From an uncultured Pelagibacteraceae bacterium (GTDB lineage Bacteria > Pseudomonadota > Alphaproteobacteria > Pelagibacterales > Pelagibacteraceae), in NCBI GenBank assembly GCA_902533775.1, contig CACANA010000003.1, positions 1 to 54,109 on the forward strand: a stretch of 54,109 bases of DNA, written 5' to 3'. The position numbers were made by a program, and so were the translations under genes. This document shows, piece after piece, positions 21,145-30,364 of this stretch. The notes beneath the pieces are model-generated. The model was not told the origin of the DNA and ran no database searches. It worked only from the letters and a program-made list of their open reading frames with translations. How positions within the stretch are numbered: the stretch's first letter is position 1; each line of letters opens with the position of its first letter.

Positions 21145-22254
21145 CTAATTTAATTTTCTCTTCGTTAAATTTAATATTATTCCAGTTAAAATTGATGTTC
21201 CAACTATTGAAGAACCACCATAACTAATAAATGGCATAGTCATGCCTGTAGTAGGAAGCATTCTTATATTTACACCAATATGAATAAAAGTTTGCAATAG
21301 TATTATTGAAATACTTCCAACTAATATAAGTTTAAAATTATTATTTTTTGAAAAATTTATTTTTTTTAAAACTCTATAGGATAATATTAAATAAAGTAAA
21401 ATTATACCTATTAAGATAATTACTCCAAATTCTTCTGCTATCACAGAAATTATATAATCTGTATGTGCTTCTGGTATTCTTGAATTTAAAGTTCCTTCAC
21501 CTATTCCTTTTCCAAAAAAACTTCCGCTGGATATTGCATCGCTCGCTTTATCAGCCTGGTAATTATTACCGCTAGAATTATCTAAAAATGACATTAATCT
21601 TATTCTTATGTATTCAAACTTTGGCACCAAAAAGACTAAAAATAGAGTTAATGAACCCACAGCTAATAATGAAATTGCGAAAAGTAATAAATTTATTCCT
21701 GAAACAAAAATAATGGCAAGCCAAACAGATATTATTAATAATGTTTGCCCTAAGTCTGGTTGAGATAAGAGTAAAATTATAATTGGTACTAAAATGACTG
21801 AACTCAAGAGATATTTTATATAAAGATTTTTTTTTTCTAATGAAATTATTAGTGAGATAACAATAACAAAAAAAGGTTTTAAAGTTTCAATAGGTTGAAA
21901 CCTAGGTAATGATCCAATTTCTAACCATCTCTTTGACCCTTTGACCTCCACTCCTATTAAGGGAACTAAGAATAAACTTATAAATGTGATAACAAATAAT
22001 AAGACTGATAACCTAATTAAAATTTTTTGATCTAGTAATGATAAAAACAAAATTAAAAATATTCCTATTAAAACAAAAATTAAATGTTTTAAAAAAAAAT
22101 AGTAAGAATTTGTGTTTAATTTATCTGATGCGATTATTGATGTTGAAACTAAAGAAAAGAACAATCCTAGTGAAAATAATAGACTTATTATCAAGAAAAT
22201 TGTTTTATCGATGTTTTTCCACCAATCATAAAATGTATCAAAATATTTATTCAT
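21145..22254 (-). CDS. ftsW: Peptidoglycan glycosyltransferase FtsW (SEDS)
   Basis: FtsW is the SEDS-family septal glycan polymerase that works with FtsI. The 369-residue protein has about ten membrane segments, beginning TIFLIISLLFSLGLFFSLVST, the signature GSKRWLEIGSLPRFQPIETLKP and QPDLGQTLLIISVWL, the conserved loop SFFGKGIGEGTLNSRIPEAHTDYIISVIAEEFG and the C-terminal LPTTGMTMPFISYGGSSIVGT. These separate SEDS proteins from other transporters; location in dcw distinguishes FtsW from RodA. Overlaps murD by 4 nt. Confidence 0.95.
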   Translation of the reverse strand: MNKYFDTFYDWWKNIDKTIFLIISLLFSLGLFFSLVSTSIIASDKLNTNSYYFFLKHLIFVLIGIFLILFLSLLDQKILIRLSVLLFVITFISLFLVPLIGVEVKGSKRWLEIGSLPRFQPIETLKPFFVIVISLIISLEKKNLYIKYLLSSVILVPIIILLLSQPDLGQTLLIISVWLAIIFVSGINLLLFAISLLAVGSLTLFLVFLVPKFEYIRIRLMSFLDNSSGNNYQADKASDAISSGSFFGKGIGEGTLNSRIPEAHTDYIISVIAEEFGVIILIGIILLYLILSYRVLKKINFSKNNNFKLILVGSISIILLQTFIHIGVNIRMLPTTGMTMPFISYGGSSIVGTSILTGIILNLTKRKLN

Positions 22255-23540
22255 TCAATTGGTAAATATCTTTTAATTAACATATTGAATTGTCTACCTC
22301 TTTCTTCAAAATTTTTGTATTGATCAAATGATGCGGCTGATGGACTAAATAAAACTGTAACTTTTGTTTTTATATCCTTAAGGTTTGGAATTAATTTAAG
22401 AGTATTTCTCAGATCTTTTGATAGATTAACTTTGATTTTACTTTTAAATAGTTTGAGGAAAACTCGTCTATCTTTCCCGTAAATATATGCTTCTAAATTT
22501 TTAAAATACTTTTTATTTAAATTAAATTTGTCACCCTTTTTAAATAATCCTCCCAAGATCCATATAATTTTTTCATTAGATTCTAAAAATGGAACAGTAG
22601 AAGATAATGTTGTTGACTTAGAGTCGTTTATTATTTTTAAATATTTTGATTGATGGATCACTTCCTGTCTAAATTTCAAAGGTTTAAATTTATTAATAGT
22701 TTTTATTACAGTTTTTAAATTAAGTTTCATATGTTTCGATAGCTCAAATAAAAAATTTAAATTTTGAAAATTAGTTGAATTTTTAAAATTATCATTACTT
22801 AATTTATTTTTTAAATATGCATACTTATTTTTACTTACATATATTATTTTGGATTTTATATTTTTAGTTCTTAATAAGTCTTTCAATAAATTAGTGTTTG
22901 TTATTATTGCTATATCATTTTCGTTTTGTCTTATTACACATTTTAATTTTGATAATACATAATTTTTCATTGTATTATGCCTTTCTAAATGATCTGGGGA
23001 AATATTAATGATTATAGAAAATTTTGATTTGAAATATTTACTATAAGCCAGCTGATAAGAAGAAGCCTCAATAACAAAGATAGTATTTTTGGTAACTCTT
23101 TTTTCCTCTAAAATAGGATTTCCAATATTTCCAGTTAGCCTAGTATCATAATGGTGTTTCTTTAAAATATCATAAAGCAATTTACTTGTAGTTGACTTTC
23201 CGTTCGTGCCAGTAATAGTAATTGTTAAAACTTCAGGGTTAAATTTATAAAAAATATCAAAATCAGTAATAACTTTTTTTTGGTTCTTTTTTAAATAATT
23301 TGATAACTGGCATCTATTTATATTAATACCAGGACTTATAACTATATAATCAAAATTATTATTTAATAATTTTGATTTAGTAATAAAAAATTTTTTATAT
23401 TTATTTTTAATTTTTTTCTTATCATCATCGAAAATAAAACAGCTATTTTTCTTTTTTAAATATTTTAATGATGAAATTCCAGATTTTCCAAAACCATAAA
23501 TTAAAAAATTTTTACTTAACGCTTCATTTTTTAATTTCAT
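22251..23540 (-). CDS. murD: UDP-N-acetylmuramoylalanine--D-glutamate ligase
   Basis: MurD adds D-glutamate to UDP-MurNAc-L-Ala. The 429-residue ORF shows the ATP loop TITGTNGKSTTSKLLYDIL (about residues 108-126), EASSYQLAYSKYFKSKF, NISPDHLERHNTMKNY and NDSKSTTLSSTVPFLE, plus the C-terminal LFSPSAASFDQYKNFEERGRQF that is the MurD-specific end motif. It is somewhat diverged in the N-terminal UDP domain (FLIYGFGKSGISSL). Its first codon abuts mraY; its end overlaps ftsW by 4 nt. Confidence 0.95.
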   Translation of the reverse strand: MKLKNEALSKNFLIYGFGKSGISSLKYLKKKNSCFIFDDDKKKIKNKYKKFFITKSKLLNNNFDYIVISPGININRCQLSNYLKKNQKKVITDFDIFYKFNPEVLTITITGTNGKSTTSKLLYDILKKHHYDTRLTGNIGNPILEEKRVTKNTIFVIEASSYQLAYSKYFKSKFSIIINISPDHLERHNTMKNYVLSKLKCVIRQNENDIAIITNTNLLKDLLRTKNIKSKIIYVSKNKYAYLKNKLSNDNFKNSTNFQNLNFLFELSKHMKLNLKTVIKTINKFKPLKFRQEVIHQSKYLKIINDSKSTTLSSTVPFLESNEKIIWILGGLFKKGDKFNLNKKYFKNLEAYIYGKDRRVFLKLFKSKIKVNLSKDLRNTLKLIPNLKDIKTKVTVLFSPSAASFDQYKNFEERGRQFNMLIKRYLPIE

Positions 23541-24625
23541 TATCTAAGTTTCAAAGTTGCTAATCCAATCATCGCTAGAATAATAGAAATTATCCAAAAT
23601 CTAATTACAACCGTTGACTCTGGCCATCCTTTTTTTTCAAAATGATGATGTATTGGAGCCATTTTAAATATTCTTTTACCTGTTAATTTATAGGAAATAA
23701 CTTGAACTATTACAGAAACAGCTTCTAAAACAAACAATCCGCCTGTTATTGCTAACACAATTTCGTGCTTAGTTATTATACCAACTGCTCCCAGTGAACC
23801 ACCTAATGATAAAGATCCAGTGTCTCCCATAAAAATTTTTGCCGGTGGTGCATTAAACCATAAAAAACCTAAACAAGCCCCAATTATTGATCCACAAAAA
23901 ATTGAAGCTTCTCCTACACCCTCTATATATGCGATCTGAAGATAATCAGAAAAAATTATGTTACCAGAGACGTAACTAATAAATGCAAAACAAGCGGCAA
24001 CTAACATAACAGGTACTGTTGCTAATCCGTCTAAACCATCTGTTAAATTAACTGCATTTGAAGCTCCAACTAATATGAACATATAAAAAGGTATAAAAAA
24101 CCAACCAAGATTGATTACTAAGTTTTTGAAAAAAGGAAAATATAGATAGTTTATTTGGTCAGAATTACTTGTGATATAAAGTATAAGTATACCAATCAAA
24201 GCTAAAATAATTTGTAGAGAGAACTTTAGTTTAGAAGAAATTCCATTTGAACTTTTTAACTTTATTTTTTTATAATCGTCATAAGCTCCCAATAATCCAA
24301 AAGAAGCTGCAATAAATATTAAAAACCAATTGTAAGGATTTGATAAGTCACCCCATAGAAATACTCCTGAAAAAACACCTAGTAATATTATTAGTCCTCC
24401 CATTGTAGGTGTTCCAATTTTTCTAATTATATGATCGCTAGGTCCATCTTCTCTGATTGGATTATGAATCTGTTTCGAAGAAAAAAAATTAATTAATGGG
24501 TTTCCAACTAAAAAAACAACAACCATGGCTGTAAACATAGAAAGACCAGTTCTTACTGTTAAATATTTAAAAACATTCAAAAAACTAAATTGATCTACTA
24601 GAATTGAAAAAAGTTCAAACAACAT
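23540..24625 (-). CDS. mraY: Phospho-N-acetylmuramoyl-pentapeptide transferase MraY
   Basis: MraY attaches the MurNAc-pentapeptide to undecaprenyl phosphate giving lipid I. The 361-residue, ten-helix membrane protein has the catalytic and magnesium-binding motifs LGAYDDYKK, NAVNLTDGLDGLA and GFLWFNAPPAKIFMGDTGSLSLGG and the HHH cytoplasmic loop MAPIHHHFEKKGWPE. Length is canonical. Shares one nucleotide with both the murEF stop and the murD start, so it is translationally coupled in the dcw operon. Confidence 0.96.
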   Translation of the reverse strand: MLFELFSILVDQFSFLNVFKYLTVRTGLSMFTAMVVVFLVGNPLINFFSSKQIHNPIREDGPSDHIIRKIGTPTMGGLIILLGVFSGVFLWGDLSNPYNWFLIFIAASFGLLGAYDDYKKIKLKSSNGISSKLKFSLQIILALIGILILYITSNSDQINYLYFPFFKNLVINLGWFFIPFYMFILVGASNAVNLTDGLDGLATVPVMLVAACFAFISYVSGNIIFSDYLQIAYIEGVGEASIFCGSIIGACLGFLWFNAPPAKIFMGDTGSLSLGGSLGAVGIITKHEIVLAITGGLFVLEAVSVIVQVISYKLTGKRIFKMAPIHHHFEKKGWPESTVVIRFWIISIILAMIGLATLKLR

Positions 24626-27453
24626 TAAGATTTTGATCCAATTTGTTTGGTTATTTGATTTAGTCCTGTAGAATTTGAGCCCTTTATCATTAAAAAATCA
24701 CCACTATTTAAATCATTTTTTATTATATTAAAAATTTCATTAGTTGATTTAATTATTTTTCCTCTTTTTTGTGTTCTAATTTTGTTAAATGTTTCTTTGA
24801 TATAATTCCCATAAACAAACAGCTTTTTGAACTTTGCCTTATTGATATCTTTTGCAGCTTCAATATGAAGTTTTTTTGAAAATTTTCCTAATTCTAACAT
24901 GTCACCTAATAGCATAAATTTTTTATTTGGATTTACTTTTAAATTATCAAATTTCTTAATTGAGAAATTAAGAGATAATGGATTTGAGTTATAACTTTCA
25001 TCTATTATATTAACTTTTTTTGAGCCGACAGTGAATTTTTTTATATTTCCTCTACCACTTGGTATTTTATAATTAGAAAAAAAGTTACTTTTTATTTTAT
25101 CAATGATATTTAAACTTTTACAAACTGCTATGGAAGCCAATATATTATCTAAATAAGGTAACAAGTTATTATTAATTTTAAAATTAAAAGTGTTAGAAGC
25201 TACGTCAATATAAATGATATAAGATTTCTTAGATTTTTTTAATTTAGATAATCTAATATTAGAATTTTTATGTTTACCAAAAGAAATGATATTTAAATTA
25301 TTTTTGTTTGCTAAATTTGAAAAAAAATCAAAAAATTTATCATCTTTATTCAATACAATTGTACCATTTTTTCTTATGTTGAAAATAATCTCTGATTTGG
25401 CTTTAGCTATATCCAATAAAGATTTAAAATTTTGGGCGTGCGCATAGCTAATATTTGTAATAACTCCAACGTCTGGTTTAATTATTTTTGATAAATAGTC
25501 TATTTCTCCCTTTTTATCCATCCCAATTTCAAATATTCCATAAGTCGTATCCTTATTTAAATTTATTAATGAAATCGGTAAACCGAATTTATTATTAAAT
25601 GAATTTTTTGAAAATATTGTGGAATAATTTTTTTGAAGACATTGTCCTAACAATTCTTTCAGAGAAGTTTTGCCTGAAGATCCTGTAATTGCAACTTGAG
25701 TTGTATAAGAAGAAATTCTTATCTTTTGTGAAAATTTAATTAATAATTCTAGAGTACTTTTAACATTAATCTTTTTTTTACTATCATTTTTGTTATTTTG
25801 AAGTATTGCTAATTTTGCTCCATTTTTTAGAGCTTCGTCTGCAAAATCATTTCCATTAAAAGATTTTCCTTTAATCCCGAGGAAAATTTTACCTTTATTT
25901 TGTTCTTTCGAATTAGTGCTAATTTTTAAATTTTTTATTCTATCTAATTTTTTGTTATTTATAATTTCTTTAAGTATATTTAATTTCCAATCATCTGATA
26001 AAATTCTATTTTTTAAGATTATTGATTTTTTTATATTATCTTCATCAGAAAATTTATTTTTCTTAATATATTCTTGAGTATTTTCATGTCCCTTTCCTGC
26101 AATAATTAAAACCTCATCAGACTTACTATTTAAAATTGCTTTTTTTATAGCTAATTTTCTTGATGGTATTTCAATCATTTTAGATGGTAAAATTGATTTC
26201 TTAATACTTGCTCTGATTTTTTCTGGATTTTCACTTCTAGGATTATCGTCTGTAAGATAAATATAATTACATAGTTTGTTAGCAATTTTGCCCATTATTG
26301 GTCTTTTTTCTTTATCTCTTTCACCGCCACATCCAAATACAATATTAATTTTTCTTAGACCAAATTGTTCTTTAATATTTTCTATACTTGTTTTAAGAGC
26401 CTCTGGAGTATGAGCATAGTCTAAAATAAAAATTGAATTATCTTTGGTTGTTCCAATTATCTCAAGCCTTCCTTTTGCGGGTTGAATATACTTAAGCTTT
26501 TTAACAATATCATCAATTTTTAGATTACTTTTAATTGCTGCTGCAATAGCCATCATCAAATTTTTAATTTGTATTTTTCCGATTAGGCTTGTTTTAAATT
26601 GGTATTCCTTATTTTGATAAGTAAACTTTATATGTTGGTAGTCATTTAAAATTTTAATTGAATTAATTTTTAAATGACTATCTGATGTACCAATATTTAA
26701 TAAATTTAATTTTTTTCTTTTGGCTATTTTTTTAAAGATTTGTGAATATTTTAGATCATTATCAAATATCAAATTTCCATTTTTGTTTGTCAATTCATTA
26801 AATAAAATTAATTTTGAATTAAAATAATTTTTATAATTTTTGTGATAATCTAAATGATCTCTGCTTAAATTAGTGAATATAGATGTACTAAATTTAATAC
26901 CATGCAATCTTTTTTGATGAAGGCCATGACTTGATGCTTCTAAAATTACATTTTCAATTTTTTTTTTCTTTAAATTTGCAAGTATTTTATTAATTGTAAT
27001 AGCATCAACAGTTGTATTATTTAGTTTTAAGCTAACACCATTCGATTTGACGCCTAAAGTTCCAATTGAGGCTACTCTTTTTTTATTAAGTTTTAATATC
27101 TGGTAATAAAAATTGACTATAGATGATTTGCCGTTTGTACCAGTTACAGCAATTATATTATTTGGTTTCTTATTATAATATTTATTTGCAAAACTTGATA
27201 GGGCTAATCTAGGATCGCTTACCTTTATATATAATACACCTTTATTGATTCCAGTTTTAAATTTATTTGATACAATTACTCGGGCTCCTCTTTTAATGGC
27301 ATCATTTATGAAATTATTTCCATTAAATTTACTACCCCGTATTGCAAAAAATATATAATTTTTTTTTATTTTTTTTGAATTAAATTCAAATCCATTAAAA
27401 CTTTTATTATTAAAATCTTTTTTAAGATTTTTAAAAAAGCTTTTTAATATCAT
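24625..27453 (-). CDS. murE-murF: Fused MurE-MurF: mDAP-adding and D-Ala-D-Ala-adding ligases
   Basis: A single 942-codon ORF contains two consecutive Mur ligases. MurE half (about residues 1-470): ATP loop VTGTNGKSSIVNF (about 103), LEASSHGLHQKRL, LSRDHLDYHKNY, the carbamoylated lysine region FNSKLILF, and DDNPRSENPEKIR, whose D-N-P-R motif indicates meso-diaminopimelate as substrate; it ends near GKGHENTQEY...ILSDDW. MurF half (about 490-942): STNSKEQNKGKIFLGIKG (UDP domain), ATP loop ITGSSGKTSLKELL, FEIGMDKKGEIDYLS, SYNSNPLSL, LLGDMLELG. In most bacteria these are separate adjacent genes. The reading frame is open through the joint with no obvious linker decay, so it looks like a genuine fusion that would hand UDP-tripeptide directly to MurF. 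Confidence 0.93.
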   Translation of the reverse strand: MILKSFFKNLKKDFNNKSFNGFEFNSKKIKKNYIFFAIRGSKFNGNNFINDAIKRGARVIVSNKFKTGINKGVLYIKVSDPRLALSSFANKYYNKKPNNIIAVTGTNGKSSIVNFYYQILKLNKKRVASIGTLGVKSNGVSLKLNNTTVDAITINKILANLKKKKIENVILEASSHGLHQKRLHGIKFSTSIFTNLSRDHLDYHKNYKNYFNSKLILFNELTNKNGNLIFDNDLKYSQIFKKIAKRKKLNLLNIGTSDSHLKINSIKILNDYQHIKFTYQNKEYQFKTSLIGKIQIKNLMMAIAAAIKSNLKIDDIVKKLKYIQPAKGRLEIIGTTKDNSIFILDYAHTPEALKTSIENIKEQFGLRKINIVFGCGGERDKEKRPIMGKIANKLCNYIYLTDDNPRSENPEKIRASIKKSILPSKMIEIPSRKLAIKKAILNSKSDEVLIIAGKGHENTQEYIKKNKFSDEDNIKKSIILKNRILSDDWKLNILKEIINNKKLDRIKNLKISTNSKEQNKGKIFLGIKGKSFNGNDFADEALKNGAKLAILQNNKNDSKKKINVKSTLELLIKFSQKIRISSYTTQVAITGSSGKTSLKELLGQCLQKNYSTIFSKNSFNNKFGLPISLINLNKDTTYGIFEIGMDKKGEIDYLSKIIKPDVGVITNISYAHAQNFKSLLDIAKAKSEIIFNIRKNGTIVLNKDDKFFDFFSNLANKNNLNIISFGKHKNSNIRLSKLKKSKKSYIIYIDVASNTFNFKINNNLLPYLDNILASIAVCKSLNIIDKIKSNFFSNYKIPSGRGNIKKFTVGSKKVNIIDESYNSNPLSLNFSIKKFDNLKVNPNKKFMLLGDMLELGKFSKKLHIEAAKDINKAKFKKLFVYGNYIKETFNKIRTQKRGKIIKSTNEIFNIIKNDLNSGDFLMIKGSNSTGLNQITKQIGSKS

Positions 27454-27464
27454 TATAAAATTTC

Positions 27465-29096
27465 TTAATATTTTATGGCTAAAATAGGCCCGATTTTTTC
27501 AATTATATTTTTGGCAACCTCAACGGAAGTCCAGCCAGCAGTATTAAAAGGTGTACCTATTATCTTCCTTTTTTTACCATCATTATATTCATAAATATAG
27601 GTTTCACTCAATTTTGGTTCATCTAACAAAACAATTAAAACATATTTTGGAGAAGATATTGGAAAAATTGAAGCAAAAGTATTTATTTTTTTTTTAGAAT
27701 ATTTACCCTTTATAGATTTTTGAGCTGTTCCTGTTTTTCCAGCAATTTCATAACCAGCAATATTTACTAAATTAGCTGTACCTTGTTCGGATGTTACGAT
27801 TTTTCTCAATATTTCATTAATTTTATTGGAATTTTCTTGTGTAATTATTTGCTCACCTCTTTTTAAATTTTTCTCTTTTTTAATTAAAGTTGGTTTTATT
27901 TTATATCCACCATTTGCAATTATAGCATAGGCTTTTGCAAGTTGAAGTGGTGTGGTTGTTATACCATGACCATATGCTGATGTAGCTAATTTACATTTTC
28001 CCCATTTAAACGGAATTGGATTTCCAACTTCCTCTATATCAAATTGTATTTTATTTAATAAACCTAAATTTTCTAGAAAATCCTTGAAATTTTCTAAACC
28101 GACTTTCTGAGCAATTTTGATTGAACCAATATTTCCAGATCTAATTAATATTTCTTCAGCGGTAAGACTTGATGGAATTTCCATATCATATTCAGAGATT
28201 GACCTTCCCGCACATTTTATTTTTTTTGGTAGATTTTTAAAAAGGGTATCTTCTTTGATAACATTTTGTTGGAGTCCAGCAGCCAGCGTAAATGTTTTAA
28301 AAACTGATCCAAGTTCATAAACACCTTTTGTAGATCTGTTTATAAATTTTTTATCGAAAATATCTTCTCTTTTATTTAAATCAAAATCTGGTATAGAAAC
28401 CATCGATATAATCTCACCGCTGTTAACGTTCATTAAAATAGTTGTACTTCCATAACTATTAAAAATTTCTTGAAATTTTAACAATTCTTCTCTTATCAAA
28501 TATTGTATTTCAGTATCTAAAGAAAGTTTTAATGGCTTATTTGAAGTTGTTAATTCATAGTCAAAAGATTTTTCTATACCAGACACACCATTATTATCTG
28601 TATCAATCTGTCCCAATATATGACTGAAAAGATTACCGTTAGTATAAACACGAGCAATGTTTTCTTCCTCTTTAAACGATTTTTCTCCGAGTAATTTTAT
28701 TTTTTCTAGTTTTGCTGGAGATATTTTCTTTTTGACATAAAAAAACTTTTTTCCGTTGATTTCCTTTTCAAAATTCTTGTCAGGAAATATTAATTTTAGA
28801 GAAATTAATAATTTTTCTTTGTCAATTATTTGATTTGGATTTATGCCTAAATTGGTCACACGCACTGTTTTAGCAATAATATTTCCATTTCTATCCATGA
28901 TAGATGCTCTATATTTTTCTTTTTCTTTTATAGTTTGAGTTTGGTTTGTTTTTTTAAATCCTAGATAGATAGTTTTAGACGTAAAAATTATTGTAATTAT
29001 AAAAAAGATGAAGAAAATAAATGATATACGCTCAAAAGATATTTTTAAATTTGATCTATTTGCTTCAAATTTAAAATTTTCGTCAATATTATTCAT
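27465..29096 (-). CDS. ftsI: Penicillin-binding protein 3 / FtsI (septal transpeptidase)
   Basis: FtsI cross-links septal peptidoglycan with FtsW. I start at the ATG at 29096 (MNNIDENFKFEANRSN), 8-nt overlap with ftsL; the ORF track uses a TTG four codons upstream. One membrane segment (about residues 24-43, FIFFIFFIITIIFTSKTIYLG) is followed by a pedestal domain and a transpeptidase domain with catalytic motifs S-x-x-K in ELGSVFKTFTLAAGLQ, S-x-N in IRSGNIGSIKIA and K-T-G in IAGKTGTAQKS. No PASTA domains. About 543 residues, normal for the family. Confidence 0.94.
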   Translation of the reverse strand: MNNIDENFKFEANRSNLKISFERISFIFFIFFIITIIFTSKTIYLGFKKTNQTQTIKEKEKYRASIMDRNGNIIAKTVRVTNLGINPNQIIDKEKLLISLKLIFPDKNFEKEINGKKFFYVKKKISPAKLEKIKLLGEKSFKEEENIARVYTNGNLFSHILGQIDTDNNGVSGIEKSFDYELTTSNKPLKLSLDTEIQYLIREELLKFQEIFNSYGSTTILMNVNSGEIISMVSIPDFDLNKREDIFDKKFINRSTKGVYELGSVFKTFTLAAGLQQNVIKEDTLFKNLPKKIKCAGRSISEYDMEIPSSLTAEEILIRSGNIGSIKIAQKVGLENFKDFLENLGLLNKIQFDIEEVGNPIPFKWGKCKLATSAYGHGITTTPLQLAKAYAIIANGGYKIKPTLIKKEKNLKRGEQIITQENSNKINEILRKIVTSEQGTANLVNIAGYEIAGKTGTAQKSIKGKYSKKKINTFASIFPISSPKYVLIVLLDEPKLSETYIYEYNDGKKRKIIGTPFNTAGWTSVEVAKNIIEKIGPILAIKY

Positions 29097-29361
29097 TATT
29101 AAATTCAAGAACTTTTAAATCTGTAATTTTTTTTTTTTTTAATTCTTTGTCAAAATATATTTTGGAATATTCCATTAATTTATTTGGCGATGTAAGATAG
29201 TTGAAATCAAATAAAACTAACTCATAAATATCATTGAGAGCTCTGATATCTTCTTGAATTTCAAAAATTTGTTTATCAAGTCTTTTTGTCGAATTTTTTG
29301 TATAAGCAGTTGAAATTATAAGAATAATAATTGGTATAAATAAAAGAGTTTTTTTATGCAT
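29089..29361 (-). CDS. ftsL: Cell division protein FtsL
   Basis: A 90-residue bitopic protein: short basic N-terminus, one membrane segment (about residues 3-20, KTLLFIPIIILIISTAY) and a periplasmic coiled coil (RLDKQIFEIQEDIRALNDIYELVLFDFNYLTSPNKLMEYSK). The end motif F-x-Y-L-T-S-P-x-x-L is the conserved alphaproteobacterial FtsL signature. FtsL activates the FtsW-FtsI synthase. Position between rsmH (8-nt overlap) and ftsI (8-nt overlap) confirms it. Confidence 0.88.
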   Translation of the reverse strand: MHKKTLLFIPIIILIISTAYTKNSTKRLDKQIFEIQEDIRALNDIYELVLFDFNYLTSPNKLMEYSKIYFDKELKKKKITDLKVLEFNNE

Positions 29362-30346
29362 TAAAGTTCAAATTTTCTATATCTATTAAATAATTAAAAT
29401 TACTAATAAATTTTTTAAAGTTACATCCATTCTCTAATTTGTATGCAAATCTAAGTTTTGCTGACCTTGAGGGAGGATTAATATTAATCTCACCGGATGA
29501 TGGAACTATTGGTTTTTTTTTAGTTAAATTAAAATACTTTTTAGTTGAAATACTTTTTGGTAAATATCTAGAAGAATTTTTTACTTCTGAGTATTCTTTA
29601 AAAAAAAACTTTACTATTTTATCCTCGATAGAATGAAAAGTAACAACTGCTATTGCTCCACCAACTGGCAAAATATTATAAGCTTTTATTAAACCATATA
29701 TCAGCTCCGTTATCTCTTTATTTACAAAAATTCTAAGAGCTTGAAAAACTTTAGTGGATTGATTTTTTCCACTTTTCTTTTTTTTCAGACCTTCAATAAT
29801 TTCTACTAAATTTTCAGTTTTAATTTTTTTATTTTTTCTTAGTTGTACTATTTTTTTTGAAATTGGTTTTGCATATTTTTCATCACCGAAATACTTGAAA
29901 ATTTTATAGAGACTTTGTTGGCTCATTTTTGAAATTACATCATCACAAGAAAAATCATTTAATCCCATTCTCATGTCTAGTTTGCCTTTACTATTAAAAG
30001 ATATGCCTCTATTTAGATCAGAAATCTGATTAAATGAATATCCCAGATCAAAAATAATTGCTTTAATATTATCTTCCTTTATTTGATCGATATCTGAAAA
30101 TTTTTTGTTATAAAATTTAAATCTTTTTTTATACTTTGTATGTAATTGATTAGCTACGCTGTTAACAGAATTATCTCTATCTAATGCTACAATATTATTT
30201 AAGTTATTCTCTAAAATCTTTTTTGAATAACCGCCTGCACCAAATGTGCAATCGATAAATGTGCCACCATAAAGAGGGGAAATAATACTAACTAATTCGT
30301 TTAGTAATACTGGAAAATGTTTTTCCAGATTTATGGTGGCATTCAT
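29354..30346 (-). CDS. rsmH: 16S rRNA m4C1402 methyltransferase RsmH (MraW)
   Basis: RsmH methylates N4 of C1402 in 16S rRNA using SAM. The 330-residue ORF has HFPVLLNELVSII at the start, the SAM loop FIDCTFGAGGYSKKIL (about residues 31-46), IIFDLGYSFNQISDLNRGISFN, and VVTFHSIEDKIVKFFFKEYS, all specific to the family. Here it is the third gene of the cluster because ftsZ lies between it and mraZ (18 nt to ftsZ). Overlaps ftsL by 8 nt. Confidence 0.95.
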   Translation of the reverse strand: MNATINLEKHFPVLLNELVSIISPLYGGTFIDCTFGAGGYSKKILENNLNNIVALDRDNSVNSVANQLHTKYKKRFKFYNKKFSDIDQIKEDNIKAIIFDLGYSFNQISDLNRGISFNSKGKLDMRMGLNDFSCDDVISKMSQQSLYKIFKYFGDEKYAKPISKKIVQLRKNKKIKTENLVEIIEGLKKKKSGKNQSTKVFQALRIFVNKEITELIYGLIKAYNILPVGGAIAVVTFHSIEDKIVKFFFKEYSEVKNSSRYLPKSISTKKYFNLTKKKPIVPSSGEININPPSRSAKLRFAYKLENGCNFKKFISNFNYLIDIENLNFNA

Positions 30347-30364
30347 TTATTTTTTTGAAGACCA

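Noticed and set aside
24625-27453. murE and murF as two genes with a missed frameshift
   Set aside because: The frame stays open through the joint with plausible codon use and both halves are full length, so a single fused gene is the simpler reading.
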